Positions 32,144 to 41,664 of a stretch of DNA of 64,000 nucleotides are shown one piece after another. The notes below the pieces were generated by a model that ran no database searches, was not told where the DNA came from, and worked only from the letters and a program-made list of their open reading frames with translations. A program made the translations under genes and the position numbers. Origin of the DNA: Actinokineospora globicatena. GTDB lineage: Bacteria > Actinomycetota > Actinomycetes > Mycobacteriales > Pseudonocardiaceae. The DNA is taken from the NCBI RefSeq assembly GCF_024171945.1, contig NZ_JAMTCR010000007.1:124001-188000 (forward strand). Direction: 5' to 3'. How positions within the stretch are numbered: the first letter of the stretch is position 1; each line of letters begins with the position of its first letter.

Positions 32144-33946
32144 ATGGGTGTCGGTTCTCGACGTCGGCGCGGGCGGGTGGTGGTGGCCGCGGTGGCCGCC
32201 GTCGCCTCGGTCGTGGCCGGGGTGCTCGCCGCCGGTCCCGCGGCGGCGGCCAACCTGCTCACCAACCCCGGTCTGGAGACCGGGACCACCGCGGGCTGGA
32301 CCTGCGACTCGGGTGCCGCGGTGAGCACCCCGGTGCACTCCGGCTCCTACGCGCTCGCGTCCACGGCCAGCGGCGCGAAGAACGGTCGGTGCGCGCAGAC
32401 GGTCTCCGTGCTGCCCAACACCAAGTACACGGTGTCCGCGTGGGTGCGCGGCAACCCGGTGTACCTCGGCATCACCGGCGGCGGCTCCACCTGGACCGCC
32501 GCGGCGAACTACACGCAGTTGTCCCTGTCGTTCACCAGCACCGCCACCCAGACCTCCGCCGAGCTCTACGTGCACGGGTGGTACGGCGCGGGCACGTTCA
32601 ACGTCGACGACCTCGTCCTCGACGGCCCCGGCGGTGGCGGCGACAACCCCGGCGGCGGAGCCCCCAGCGCGCCGGGCAACCCGACCGTCGGCGCGGTCAC
32701 CGGGAACTCGATCGCGCTGTCGTGGGGCGCGGCCACCGGGACCGTCACCGGCTACAAGGTCTACGAGGGGTCGGCGCTCAAGGCGACGGTCACCGGGACC
32801 TCGGCGACGGTCAGCGGTCTGCAGGCGTGCACCACGCACGGTTTCGCGGTGACGGCCTACAACGACAAGGGCGAGTCGGCGCGCAGCCAGGAGGCGTCGG
32901 GCACCACCACCGGCTGCCCGGACACCGGCCTGCCCAAGCACGCGCTGATCGGCTACCTGCACGCCAGCTTCGCCAACGGGTCCGGTTACATCAAGATGGC
33001 CGACGTCCCGGACAGCTGGGACATCATCAACCTGTCCTTCGGCGAGCCGACCTCGGTGACCTCCGGCGACATCCGGTTCACCCAGTGCCCGGTCGCCGAG
33101 TGCCCGTCGGTGGAGAGCGAGGCGGACTTCATCGCCGCGATCCGCGCGAAGCAGGCCAAGGGCAAGAAGGTGCTGATCTCCATCGGCGGCCAGAACGGCC
33201 AGGTGCAGCTGACCTCGACGGCGGCGCGGGACAAGTTCGTCTCGTCGGTCTCGGCGATCATCGACAAGTACGGCCTCGACGGGCTCGACGTCGACTTCGA
33301 GGGCCATTCGCTGTACCTGAACGCCGGTGACAAGGACTTCCGGAACCCGACCACGCCGGTCGTGGTGAACCTGATCGCGGCGCTCAAGACGCTGAAGGCC
33401 AAGTACGGCGCCAAGTTCGTGCTGACGATGGCCCCGGAGACCTTCTTCGTCCAGGTCGGCTACCAGTTCTACGGCGGCACCAGCGCGGGCGACAACCGCA
33501 CCGGGTCGTACCTGCCGGTCATCCACGCGCTACGCGACGCGCTGACCGTGCTGCACGTGCAGGACTACAACTCCGGCTCGGTCACCGGCCTGGACAACCA
33601 GTGGCACTCGATGGGCAACGCGGACTTCCACATCGCGATGACCGACATGCTCAAGGCCGGGTTCCCGGTGGCCAACACCGGGTTCACCTTCCCCGGCCTG
33701 CGCGACGACCAGCTCGGCTTCGGTGTTCCCGCCGCGGTCAGCGCCGGGGGTGGGCACACCGCGCCCGCCGCCGTCCAGCAGGCGTTGACGTGCCTGGTCA
33801 AGGGGCAGAGTTGTGGGAGCTACACGCTGCGCGGCGGCACGTCGCCGAACCTGCGTGGGCTGATGACCTGGTCGATCAACTGGGACCGGTACTACAACTG
33901 GGAGTTCCAGAACGCGCACCGGCCGTTCCTCAACTCCCTGCCGTAG
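32144..33946 (+). CDS. Secreted GH18 chitinase with CBM and FN3 domains
   Basis: 600 residues. Signal peptide with RRRRGR and a long Ala/Val core, cleaved near GPAAAA/NLL (about residue 36). A carbohydrate-binding beta-sandwich (about 37-160, NPGLETGTTAGWTCDSG), a Gly-rich linker, an FN3 domain (about 173-258) and a GH18 catalytic domain (about 265-600) follow. The GH18 motif DGLDVDFE is at 379-386, Glu386 being the acid/base. ATG 32144 has a GGGAGG site. Domain order resembles streptomycete ChiC/Chi63-type enzymes that cut chitin outside the cell. Probably induced via DasR. Confidence 0.94.
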   Translation: MGVGSRRRRGRVVVAAVAAVASVVAGVLAAGPAAAANLLTNPGLETGTTAGWTCDSGAAVSTPVHSGSYALASTASGAKNGRCAQTVSVLPNTKYTVSAWVRGNPVYLGITGGGSTWTAAANYTQLSLSFTSTATQTSAELYVHGWYGAGTFNVDDLVLDGPGGGGDNPGGGAPSAPGNPTVGAVTGNSIALSWGAATGTVTGYKVYEGSALKATVTGTSATVSGLQACTTHGFAVTAYNDKGESARSQEASGTTTGCPDTGLPKHALIGYLHASFANGSGYIKMADVPDSWDIINLSFGEPTSVTSGDIRFTQCPVAECPSVESEADFIAAIRAKQAKGKKVLISIGGQNGQVQLTSTAARDKFVSSVSAIIDKYGLDGLDVDFEGHSLYLNAGDKDFRNPTTPVVVNLIAALKTLKAKYGAKFVLTMAPETFFVQVGYQFYGGTSAGDNRTGSYLPVIHALRDALTVLHVQDYNSGSVTGLDNQWHSMGNADFHIAMTDMLKAGFPVANTGFTFPGLRDDQLGFGVPAAVSAGGGHTAPAAVQQALTCLVKGQSCGSYTLRGGTSPNLRGLMTWSINWDRYYNWEFQNAHRPFLNSLP

Positions 33947-33956
33947 CGGGTGAACC

Positions 33957-33996
33957 GGCAGTGGCCCGCCCCTCGTGCCCGGGGTGGGCCACTGCC
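33957..33996 (+). terminator. Terminator of the chitinase gene
   Basis: GGCAGTGGCCCGCCCC (33957-33972) pairs with GGGGTGGGCCACTGCC (33981-33996): a 16-bp stem with one G-U pair and an 8-nt loop, 10 nt after the stop codon, followed by TTGT. Confidence 0.85.
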
Positions 33997-34052
33997 TTGT
34001 CCGCGCCCAGGACGCAGCCGCCCTGTCGGTGTTCCGTGGTACCCATGGAGCC

Positions 34053-34550
34053 ATGACACCCCGACGGCGGCGGCGAGCGGCCCAGGCGGTGGTCGCGGTG
34101 GTGGTCGCCGCGCTCGCCGTCGGGCTGGTGCTGCTGTTCGGTCCACGGGCGTTGGTGCTGTCGGGCTACACCGGGGAACCGGGCACGGTCGCGGTGTCCG
34201 AGTGCGGCCCTCGGGTCTGCCAGGGCGAGTTCACCCCGGATGACGCGCTCGAGCCCGCGACCAGGGTGACGGTGGGCGACGTGTACGGCATCGCCCCGGG
34301 GCAGCGGATCACCGTCTACCGGGACGGCGCGACGGTCAACCAGCGCGCGGGGTGGCGGCTGGTGCTGATGCTCAGCGCGTTGCTCATCGGCGTCGCCGCG
34401 TTGGGGGTGATCGCGGTGTCGTTGTGGGTGCGGGCGGTGCGGCGGGAACCGTGGGGCACGTGGGAGGTGCTCGGTCGCGGGTTCACGACCGCGTTGGGGG
34501 TAGGTATCCCGCTGTTGGTGCTTGCCCTGGTGCTGTACCTGCTCCGGTGA
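34053..34550 (+). CDS. Small membrane protein, paralogue 1
   Basis: 165 residues. One TM near the N-terminus after a TPRRRRRAAQ start, an extracytoplasmic part with SGYTGEPGTVAVSECGPRVC, then two C-terminal TMs (LVLMLSALLIGVAALGVIAV and a Leu-rich last helix). I do not recognise the family. The G-Y-x-G-E-x-G-T ... C pattern recurs in the next gene. ATG 34053 has GGAG only 2 nt upstream, so the start is moderately certain. Confidence 0.72.
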   Translation: MTPRRRRRAAQAVVAVVVAALAVGLVLLFGPRALVLSGYTGEPGTVAVSECGPRVCQGEFTPDDALEPATRVTVGDVYGIAPGQRITVYRDGATVNQRAGWRLVLMLSALLIGVAALGVIAVSLWVRAVRREPWGTWEVLGRGFTTALGVGIPLLVLALVLYLLR

Positions 34551-34588
34551 GGCCGCATACTCCGCCTACTAAGAGCGGGGGGTGAGCG

Positions 34589-35098
34589 GTGCTCAGGGTG
34601 GTTCAGGGTGTGGCCGCTGTCGGGTTCGCGGTGGGCGCGGTTCTGTTGTTCCTCGTGGGCTGGCAGAGCGCGTTGACCACGGCGGGCTATCGCGGGGAGA
34701 CCGGCACGTACCAGGTCACCTCGTGTTCGACCAGGTCGACGCCGGACGGTGACGTGTACCGGTGCACGGGCGTGTTCCAGCCCGAGGGCTCAGCACAGCC
34801 CGCGGCCACTCTGGCCTTGGACCCGGCGCGCGACCCGCATCCGGCGGGGACCGTGTTGCCCGTTCACCGCGCTGCTGGTCAGGTGTTCCTGACGTCGTGG
34901 GGCATCGCCGCGGTCAGCTTCGTGTTGCTGCTGGCGGTGGCCGCGTTCGTGCTCGGCTTCGGCCTGTACCTGGGGTCCCTCGCCATCGCTGACGGCGACT
35001 GGCGCTTCGGCGGCGCGATGGTGTGGTCCCTGGCGACGTCCGCGATCGGGAGCGCGGTGGGTGTCCTGGGCGTGCTCGTCGCACTCGTGGTGACCTGA
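34589..35098 (+). CDS. Small membrane protein, paralogue 2
   Basis: 169 residues, same layout as the preceding protein: N-terminal TM, extracytoplasmic TTAGYRGETGTYQVTSC with several Cys (possible disulfide), then hydrophobic helices FVLLLAVAAFVLGFGLYLG and SAVGVLGVLVALVV. GTG start. Function unknown; tandem duplication is likely. It converges on the SWIM gene with 6 nt between stops. Confidence 0.72.
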   Translation: MLRVVQGVAAVGFAVGAVLLFLVGWQSALTTAGYRGETGTYQVTSCSTRSTPDGDVYRCTGVFQPEGSAQPAATLALDPARDPHPAGTVLPVHRAAGQVFLTSWGIAAVSFVLLLAVAAFVLGFGLYLGSLAIADGDWRFGGAMVWSLATSAIGSAVGVLGVLVALVVT

Positions 35099-35104
35099 GT
35101 CAGC

Positions 35105-36835
35105 TCATGTCGCGCCCCCTGGTGGGAGCCAACTGAGTCGGACGCCCGCGCGGGCGAACTCCTTGGCGTGCACGGCGGCGGTCAGCCACGCGGTGGGGAA
35201 CGCGTCGGTGGTGTCGGGGATGACGCGGCCGAAGGGGTCTCTGGCACGGTCGCGGGCCGTGGTGGTGAGGGTGTCGAGCAGGGCGGCGGTGGCGGTAAGG
35301 CCCGCTCTGGCGAGGGTCGCGGCGTCGCGGGTGGTGGACGGGAGCGCGGCGACGGGGCGACCACCGAGGACCACGCGCTCGACGACGGTCGCGAGCAGGC
35401 CGGATGGTGGTGGATCGGCATGGGGCGCGGGCAGCGCGGAACTGGGTTGTCCCGGCGGTAGGTGGGAGCGTTGCAGGCGGTCGAGGGTGAGGTCGACGTG
35501 ACCGTTGACAGCCAGTTCCCCGGCGGTGGCCAAGGCGATGGCGGTGGTGGGGCGGTCTGGCACCAGGCGGGCGACGACGCGCAGCGGCATCCCCGGGCGT
35601 TCGCCGAGGAGCCGGAGGTTGTCCCTGGCCGCGTCGGTGGCGCCGAGCAGGTCGATGTCTCCGGTCTCCAGGGTCAGGCGGAGTGCCGTCTGGGTCGCGC
35701 CGCTCACGGCACCGGTGAGGAACAGCAGGTCCTGCTCGGTGTGGAAGGCGCGGGTGAGTTGGTCGGCCAGCGGTTCGTCCCACAGGGCCGAGAGCGGGTC
35801 ATCGGCCCACCCGGCACCGGCCGCCGCGACGGCGCGCACCGCTTTGCCCGCGCCGAGTCGGCGATCCGCGGCGGCGGTCGCCCCGGAGAGCACCAAGCCC
35901 GCACGGCCCAGCTTGCGGTGGGTGAGCCCGGTCTCCCCCATGGCCACTGGCCCGTCCGCTGCGATGGGGATCCGTTCAGCGCCACCGGGGTAGATCGACG
36001 GAACAGTCCACAGTGTCCGGTCGGCGTCGACCAGGTGGGTGACCACGCCCGCGTACCCGGAGGAGGTGATCACAGCCTCCGTGCACAGCCCGTACAACCG
36101 CAACGCGCCGATCGGCTGGTACTCCCGCCGCGCGACCCCCCGCAGGGCCGCCGGGTCGCCGAACCCGGATCGCAGGTCGTGGCAGACGAGCATGACCTCG
36201 GCGAGGTCGTCGGCGAGGGTCTCCCGGTCGAACGACGACGCACCGGCCTTGGCCGCCGCGAGCCCGGTCGCGATCCGCACCCCACCGGCGGCCGCCCGGT
36301 GCAGGCCGACCAACTTCGCCCCGTGCACGGCCCGCAGCAGCTCGCTGCGCACCACGGCCCCGCTCCCGGTGACGCCGACCCGCAGGATCTCCGCGCACGC
36401 GGACCACAACGCGTCCACGGCCTCCCGCTCGCCGCGCCGCTCCCCCACCTCTGTCGCGACCACCTGGGCTGGGGCCACCTGGGCTGGGACCGCCTCAGGC
36501 GCGACAACCTCCGCCTGTGTCTCGATCTCCTGGTCTGACACGGAGGCCGCGGCAACGGCGATCCCCCGGTGCAGGCACTTCGGCGCCAGGAGGCACGAGC
36601 ACACGAGGTCGTCAGCACTGACCAAGACTCCACTGTGGAGCGTCCAGGTCAGGACGGTGTCGGCGTCGATATCAACGCGCGCCGCGTCTCCCGCGACGTC
36701 GACCCGCCACTCCCCCACGCGCTCCACCGCGGCGTCGATCCGCTTGCGCAACCGCGGCGGCAACGCGTCGAGCACCGCGGGCACCACACCCGGCATCACC
36801 GGTGGAACAGTCACTGCCCCTCTTCCCCCAGTCAT
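35105..36835 (-). CDS. SWIM zinc-finger protein of a MoxR-VWA unit
   Basis: 576 residues. SWIM motif CxC-x5-CxH near the N-terminus: Cys79, Cys81, Cys87 and His89 in LVCSCLLAPKCLHRGIAVA. The rest is mostly helical and Ala-rich with no other motif I recognise. ATG 36835 overlaps the upstream VWA gene stop (ATGA); the longer open frame is a shadow of that gene. SWIM domains bind DNA or protein partners; in MoxR-VWA loci such proteins are recurrent companions. Confidence 0.85.
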   Translation of the reverse strand: MTGGRGAVTVPPVMPGVVPAVLDALPPRLRKRIDAAVERVGEWRVDVAGDAARVDIDADTVLTWTLHSGVLVSADDLVCSCLLAPKCLHRGIAVAAASVSDQEIETQAEVVAPEAVPAQVAPAQVVATEVGERRGEREAVDALWSACAEILRVGVTGSGAVVRSELLRAVHGAKLVGLHRAAAGGVRIATGLAAAKAGASSFDRETLADDLAEVMLVCHDLRSGFGDPAALRGVARREYQPIGALRLYGLCTEAVITSSGYAGVVTHLVDADRTLWTVPSIYPGGAERIPIAADGPVAMGETGLTHRKLGRAGLVLSGATAAADRRLGAGKAVRAVAAAGAGWADDPLSALWDEPLADQLTRAFHTEQDLLFLTGAVSGATQTALRLTLETGDIDLLGATDAARDNLRLLGERPGMPLRVVARLVPDRPTTAIALATAGELAVNGHVDLTLDRLQRSHLPPGQPSSALPAPHADPPPSGLLATVVERVVLGGRPVAALPSTTRDAATLARAGLTATAALLDTLTTTARDRARDPFGRVIPDTTDAFPTAWLTAAVHAKEFARAGVRLSWLPPGGAT

Positions 36836-39800
36836 GCGCGGACCTTGTCGCCGACCCAGGTGGCCAGTTCGAGCGGGCTGAGCGCGGCGATCGGCATCCC
36901 GGCGGCCACCAGGCCCGCCGCGACGGCGGTGGAGTACCGGGCAGCGCCAGTGTCGTCGAGACTCGCGCAGCCCAGGACCGAGACGCCGGTGGCGACGAGG
37001 TCCTTGACCTGGGCGAGCAGCGGGCCGATCGGGCCGCCCTCCTCGAAGTCGCTGACCACGACGACCAAGGTGCGTTCGGGCACGGTCACCAGCGTCTTGG
37101 CGTGCCGCAGGGCGCCCGCGATGTCCGTGCCGCCGCCGACGCTGACCTCCAGGAGCAGCGCGAGCGGGTCGTCGACGTGGTCGGTCAGGTCGATGACCTC
37201 GGTGGAGAAGGCGAGGAAGTGGGTGCTCAGCGCCGGGACACCCGCGAAGACGGCGGCGGTGAGCGCCGACCACACGGTGGAGGCCTCCATGGAGCCGGAC
37301 ACGTCGACCACGAGGACCAGCCGCCAGTCGCTGGTGCGGCGGGCCTTGCCGCGGAAGACGGGCCGGTCGGGCAGGACGATCAGCCGACCGTCGTCGCCGC
37401 GGCGGGCGGTGGCGAGGTTCGCGCGGACCGTGCGCCGCAGGTCGAGCCCGCCGCCGGGGCGCCTGCTGGGGACGGGCAACGAGATCCCGGTCAGCGCGGG
37501 CCGCAGCCGGACGGCGAGTTGGGCGGTCAACTCCCGCACGAGCCGCGCCACGAGCGGGCGCAGCCGGGCAACCGTGGCCTCCGGGAGACCGCCGGACAGG
37601 GCCAGCACCGTGCGCAGCAGGTCGACCGAGGGGCGGACCGCGTCCGGATCGATCTGCAACGCCGCGTCGACCCGGCCACCCTCGACGGCGGCGGCCAGCA
37701 CCTCCTCCCGGACCCGGGCGCCGAACAGCTCGCCCAATTCCTCGGCCCACTGCCTGGTGTTCGGGAACGGTGTGCCGCGCCCGCCGCCGACGCCGTGCCG
37801 GTCCGCGCCCTCACCTCTGTCCATTCCGTACAGTTCGTCCAGTGCGGCCGCGTACCGCCTGGTCTCGCCGCCGACGTCGTCGCGCGAGCCGAGGACCAGG
37901 CGCCATCTCGTCACCGGGGTGATCCCCTGGTGTGCGGCGGGTTCGCGGTCATCTTCCTGTGGTGGCGCGGAGAACTGGCCGTGGCGCAGGCCGTGGGCCG
38001 CGAGGACCGCCAGCGCGGCTTGCTCGGCCGCCACCCACCGGGCCATGACCTCCGGGTCGTGCCCGGTGTCGATCCGGGCGCCGGTGTGCTGCTCGACGAC
38101 CGCCGTGATCCGCTGGCGCGGTGTGGGGCCGACGGTGGCGAACGCGGCGCGCAGGGTCGGCAGGCGGTCCAGGAAGTCCTGGTCGGCCAACGCCGCGACG
38201 CGGTCGAGCAACGGGGTCAGCGCCTCCGGGGATTCCAGCAGCGGCTCGGCTGCGGCCAGGCACCCGGTGAGGAACCCACGCAGCGTGTCACGGCCGGAGG
38301 TCGTGGTCGCGTTGTCGACCAGGGACGCGGCGCGGTCGCCCAGGTCGGTGGGCGGGAGCAACCCGAGCAGGACCCGACTGGCCGTCGCGGCACCGGCGAT
38401 CAGCGGCGCCCCGTCCTCGGTGAGCCTGCGCAACGCGGCGGCCAAGCGCAGACCGGTGCCGTGCGCGTCGTGGCGTTGACCGAGTTCGACCAGGGAGCGG
38501 GCGTCGGCCGGGGACTCGGATCCGGCGAGGCCGTCGAGCTGGGCGACGGCGGCGGTCTCGAGGACGCGGGGCAGGTCGTCGTCGAGGTGGTTGCCGCCGG
38601 GCAGGTGGCCAGCGCGAAGTCGGTCGAGCAGGTCGAGCGCGGCCAGCAGGTCGGTCAGCGAGGCGGAGGCGGGCAGCACGGTCGCGGCGTCGGCCAGGAT
38701 GTCGCTGACGAGGTCGTCGAGACCACAGCGGGCGGCGTCGGCCAGGTCGGCGACCACCTCACCGGCGGTGTGGCCGTCGCGATCGGCTCGGCGGGCACGC
38801 AAGCGGCCCGCGGCGGCGAGTGGGAGCGTCGCACCCCAGAGCCCGGCGACAGGCAGGGTGGCGGCGGTTGCGGGTGTCCACGTCGCGGTCCAGCGGGTCG
38901 TGATCGCGTCCGTCCCGCCGACACCGGCCGTGCTGGTGGACTCGGCGTAGGGGACACCGAGTAGCGCCAACCGGTTGAGGGTGATCTCGCGGCGGGCGTC
39001 ACGGTCAGAGCGCGCTGGGTCGAGCCGCAGTTCGACCGTGTCGCGGCTGTCTGGTCCTGGCAGCCGGAGTTCGGCGAGCAGCGCTTCGACGGACGGCGCC
39101 AGACCGGACCTGGGTGTTCCTGGGGCGAGGCCACCCGTGCGCTTGCCGACCAGGACGTCACCGGCGGCCTTGGCCACGACCCGCCCGCGACCGAGGGGGT
39201 CGGCGTGGGTGAGCACGGTCTGGATCGCCTCGACCACCTCGCTGCGGCCGGGGGCGGGCAGGCCACGCAACCGGGCGAGGTCGACCGACAGGCGCAGCGC
39301 CTCGCGGGCCTCGCCCGGACCCGCCGGGTGGCCGAGTTCGCGGACCCGGACGCAGACCCGCACGATCACCGCCGCCGCGGCGGCCTCAACCCCACCTGGA
39401 TCACCGGCGGCGGCGAGGACCGCTTGCTGCCACTCGGGATCGCGGATCCCGGCCGGGTAGCCGGATCGTTCGTCGAGCATCGCGAAGGTGTAGGGCACCA
39501 GCGAGGTGATGACCTCACGCTGGCTGGCGGGCTCCTGCTCGACCGGATCACCGCCGAGCAGGGCGGCCGCGTGGTACGAGCCGATGACAGCCGCGCACGC
39601 CCGTCCACCGGTCTCGGCGATGACCTGCCGCATCCACGCTTCCCGACGCAGGTCGAACGGGTCGACGGAACCGTCGGTGCGCAACGCCCACCCGACGTAG
39701 AGCGCGGCCCGGCGGATCGCCTCCGGCGTCTGCCCCGGGGCGGCGGCTTCCACCAGCCGGTCCCACAGGTCGTCGTGGTCGCGGCCGGTCACCTTCCGCC

Positions 39801-40230
39801 GCAACGCATCGGCCAACGGCGTCGCCTCGGCCTGTCGCGCCCGATAGCCCTCGCCGTGACGGGACAACGGGAGATCGCAGGTCCGCACCTCCACCCCCGC
39901 CTCGGCCGCCCACCGAATCGCCGCCAACTCCGGCGAGAAGTCGGCGAACGGGTAGAACGCCAACCCACCGCCATCCCGCCCGGCCCCGGACAACGCCACC
40001 GGCGCACTCAACCCCGGCTCAGCCAGGTGCGGCAGCCACTCCCCCATCTCCTCAGGCAACTCAACCAACACCACCTCCGGCGCGGCCACCTCAAGCAACG
40101 CGGGAACCACAGCCGCCAACGCAGGCGAATGATGCCGAACCCCAATCAGATAAGGCGCCCGGTGCCCCACCAACGCGTCCAGAGCCCCACCAGCCGAGCC
40201 CCCAGCCCCGTCCGACTCGCTCAGCACCAT
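36832..40230 (-). CDS. DUF5682-like / VWA-domain fusion protein
   Basis: About 1,132 residues. The N-terminal part has LIGVRHHSPALAAVVPALLE and VVLVELPEEMGEWLPHLA, then a GSYHAAALLGG segment; I take this as DUF5682, whose conserved His and Glu recall ChaN/TIKI-type folds (inference). The C-terminal 200 residues are a VWA domain with an intact MIDAS: DVSGSMEAS, the Thr in GGGTDIAGAL and SDFEEGG. In many actinobacteria these two parts seem to be separate genes, so the fusion is notable. ATG 40230 is my preferred start; GTG 40329 extends a non-conserved GGVGTV-repeat leader without a ribosome site. About 280 bp separate it from the ATPase gene. Confidence 0.82.
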   Translation of the reverse strand: MVLSESDGAGGSAGGALDALVGHRAPYLIGVRHHSPALAAVVPALLEVAAPEVVLVELPEEMGEWLPHLAEPGLSAPVALSGAGRDGGGLAFYPFADFSPELAAIRWAAEAGVEVRTCDLPLSRHGEGYRARQAEATPLADALRRKVTGRDHDDLWDRLVEAAAPGQTPEAIRRAALYVGWALRTDGSVDPFDLRREAWMRQVIAETGGRACAAVIGSYHAAALLGGDPVEQEPASQREVITSLVPYTFAMLDERSGYPAGIRDPEWQQAVLAAAGDPGGVEAAAAAVIVRVCVRVRELGHPAGPGEAREALRLSVDLARLRGLPAPGRSEVVEAIQTVLTHADPLGRGRVVAKAAGDVLVGKRTGGLAPGTPRSGLAPSVEALLAELRLPGPDSRDTVELRLDPARSDRDARREITLNRLALLGVPYAESTSTAGVGGTDAITTRWTATWTPATAATLPVAGLWGATLPLAAAGRLRARRADRDGHTAGEVVADLADAARCGLDDLVSDILADAATVLPASASLTDLLAALDLLDRLRAGHLPGGNHLDDDLPRVLETAAVAQLDGLAGSESPADARSLVELGQRHDAHGTGLRLAAALRRLTEDGAPLIAGAATASRVLLGLLPPTDLGDRAASLVDNATTTSGRDTLRGFLTGCLAAAEPLLESPEALTPLLDRVAALADQDFLDRLPTLRAAFATVGPTPRQRITAVVEQHTGARIDTGHDPEVMARWVAAEQAALAVLAAHGLRHGQFSAPPQEDDREPAAHQGITPVTRWRLVLGSRDDVGGETRRYAAALDELYGMDRGEGADRHGVGGGRGTPFPNTRQWAEELGELFGARVREEVLAAAVEGGRVDAALQIDPDAVRPSVDLLRTVLALSGGLPEATVARLRPLVARLVRELTAQLAVRLRPALTGISLPVPSRRPGGGLDLRRTVRANLATARRGDDGRLIVLPDRPVFRGKARRTSDWRLVLVVDVSGSMEASTVWSALTAAVFAGVPALSTHFLAFSTEVIDLTDHVDDPLALLLEVSVGGGTDIAGALRHAKTLVTVPERTLVVVVSDFEEGGPIGPLLAQVKDLVATGVSVLGCASLDDTGAARYSTAVAAGLVAAGMPIAALSPLELATWVGDKVRA

Positions 40231-40512
40231 GCCCCCGCGACCTGACACAGTGCCCACACCACCAAGTGCCTCGTCCACAGGATCTAGCACTGTGCCGACA
40301 CCTCCCACCACCGCGCTCGCAGGCTCCACGCCGCAAGACCGGGCAAACGGTGCAGCACAGCCATCACCCGGCGTTCCACTCGTGAGGCAAGCAACTTCAG
40401 TCCCGACCCAACACCCTCCAGCGACCCGCCCACGAGGCCAGGCATCGCGGGTGCGACGGCGGGTTGTGTGTCCACAGTGGCCGGTTTCGAGGCCGCTGTG
40501 GAGGGGTGGGGA

Positions 40513-41664
40513 TCACTGGTCCAGGACATCGCGGAGGTCCCAGAGGCGGCGCCAGGTGTGGGTGCCGGATTCGGCGCGGCGGCGGACGGCGCCGTCCCAG
40601 TAGGCGAGGAGGCGGGCGGCGTCGGTGGGGTCGTCCTTGCGGACGACGCCGAGGAGGTGGCCGGGGAGCAGGGACAGGGGGTCGCGGTCGCTGGTGAAGT
40701 AGGCGTTGGCGAGGCCGAGGGAGGTGGCGACGGAGACCGCCTCGGCGGTGCTCATCACGGTGGTGGGGCGTTCGACGGCCCACCCCTCGACGGAGGTCCC
40801 GGTGCGCAGGTCGCGGAACGCGGTGACCAGGGCCTCCAGGACGATGTCGTCGATGGCGAACGGGGCGGCGACGCGGTCGAGCGCGGCAGTGGCCTGCCTG
40901 CGCACCAGCGCGGTCTCGGCGGCGAGGTCGCCGATCGGGCCGACGGCCTCGAAGTTGAACCGGCGCTTGAGTGCCGCGGACATCTCCGACACGCCGCGGT
41001 CGCGCAGGTTCGCGGTCGCGATCACGGTGAACCCCGGTGCGGCGTGCACGGTGGCGTCGTCGGTCCCGGACAGTTCCGGCACGGCGATGCGCCGGTCGGA
41101 CAGGATCGACACCAGCGCGTCCTGGACCTCGGGCAGGCATCGCGTGACCTCCTCGACCCGCACCACACCACCGGTGCGCATGGCCGTGAGGACCGGCGAA
41201 GGCACCAACGCGCGGGCACTCGGACCCTCGGCGAGCAGCAGCGCGTAGTTCCAGCCATAGCGCAGCTGGTCCTCCGTGGTGCCCGCTGTTCCCTGGACCA
41301 CGAGCTGGCTGGTGCCCGACACGGCGGCGGCGAGCAGTTCGGAGAGCATGGACTTGGCCGTGCCCGGCTCGCCGACCAGCAGCAGCCCCCGTTCCCCGGC
41401 CAGGGTGATCACGGCGCGTTCCACCAGGGCGCGTTCACCCACGAACTTCGGGCTGATCGTCATCCGCGCGGGCAGCCCGGCGACCTTGTCGGGCAAGGTC
41501 AACGCGTCGCTGCCCATCACGAAGGTGACGGCGGCCCTGGGGGTGAGCAGCCAGCCCGGCGGCTTGCGCCCGCTGTCGTAGGCGGCGAGGAACGCCAGCT
41601 CGTCGCGGAAGGCGTCCTCGGCGGGCTCGACCTGCCGCCCGCTCGTGGTCTGCTGGTCGGTCAT
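40513..41664 (-). CDS. MoxR-type AAA+ ATPase
   Basis: 383 residues. Walker A GEPGTAKS (98-105), a Walker B-like VVRVEEV (167-173; the usual Asp-Glu is Glu-Glu), sensor 1 ATANLRDRG and an arginine-finger region SAALKRRFNFE. MoxR ATPases act with VWA proteins in metal insertion, complex remodelling or defence. ATGA overlap with the giant upstream gene. Asp to Glu in Walker B may slow hydrolysis. Confidence 0.88.
   Translation of the reverse strand: MTDQQTTSGRQVEPAEDAFRDELAFLAAYDSGRKPPGWLLTPRAAVTFVMGSDALTLPDKVAGLPARMTISPKFVGERALVERAVITLAGERGLLLVGEPGTAKSMLSELLAAAVSGTSQLVVQGTAGTTEDQLRYGWNYALLLAEGPSARALVPSPVLTAMRTGGVVRVEEVTRCLPEVQDALVSILSDRRIAVPELSGTDDATVHAAPGFTVIATANLRDRGVSEMSAALKRRFNFEAVGPIGDLAAETALVRRQATAALDRVAAPFAIDDIVLEALVTAFRDLRTGTSVEGWAVERPTTVMSTAEAVSVATSLGLANAYFTSDRDPLSLLPGHLLGVVRKDDPTDAARLLAYWDGAVRRRAESGTHTWRRLWDLRDVLDQ

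Noticed and set aside
31477..32328. 283-codon minus-strand frame through the intergenic stretch
   Set aside because: Pro/Ser/Thr-rich and low-complexity, runs into the chitinase gene on the wrong strand and has no ribosome site.
36802..38964. 720-codon open frame on the plus strand
   Set aside because: Antisense to the DUF5682-VWA gene, whose VWA motifs are unmistakable on the minus strand.
40284..40445. 53-codon minus-strand frame between the AAA ATPase and the VWA gene
   Set aside because: Not recognisable, no ribosome site, and it overlaps the alternative start region of the DUF5682-VWA gene in another frame; may be chance.
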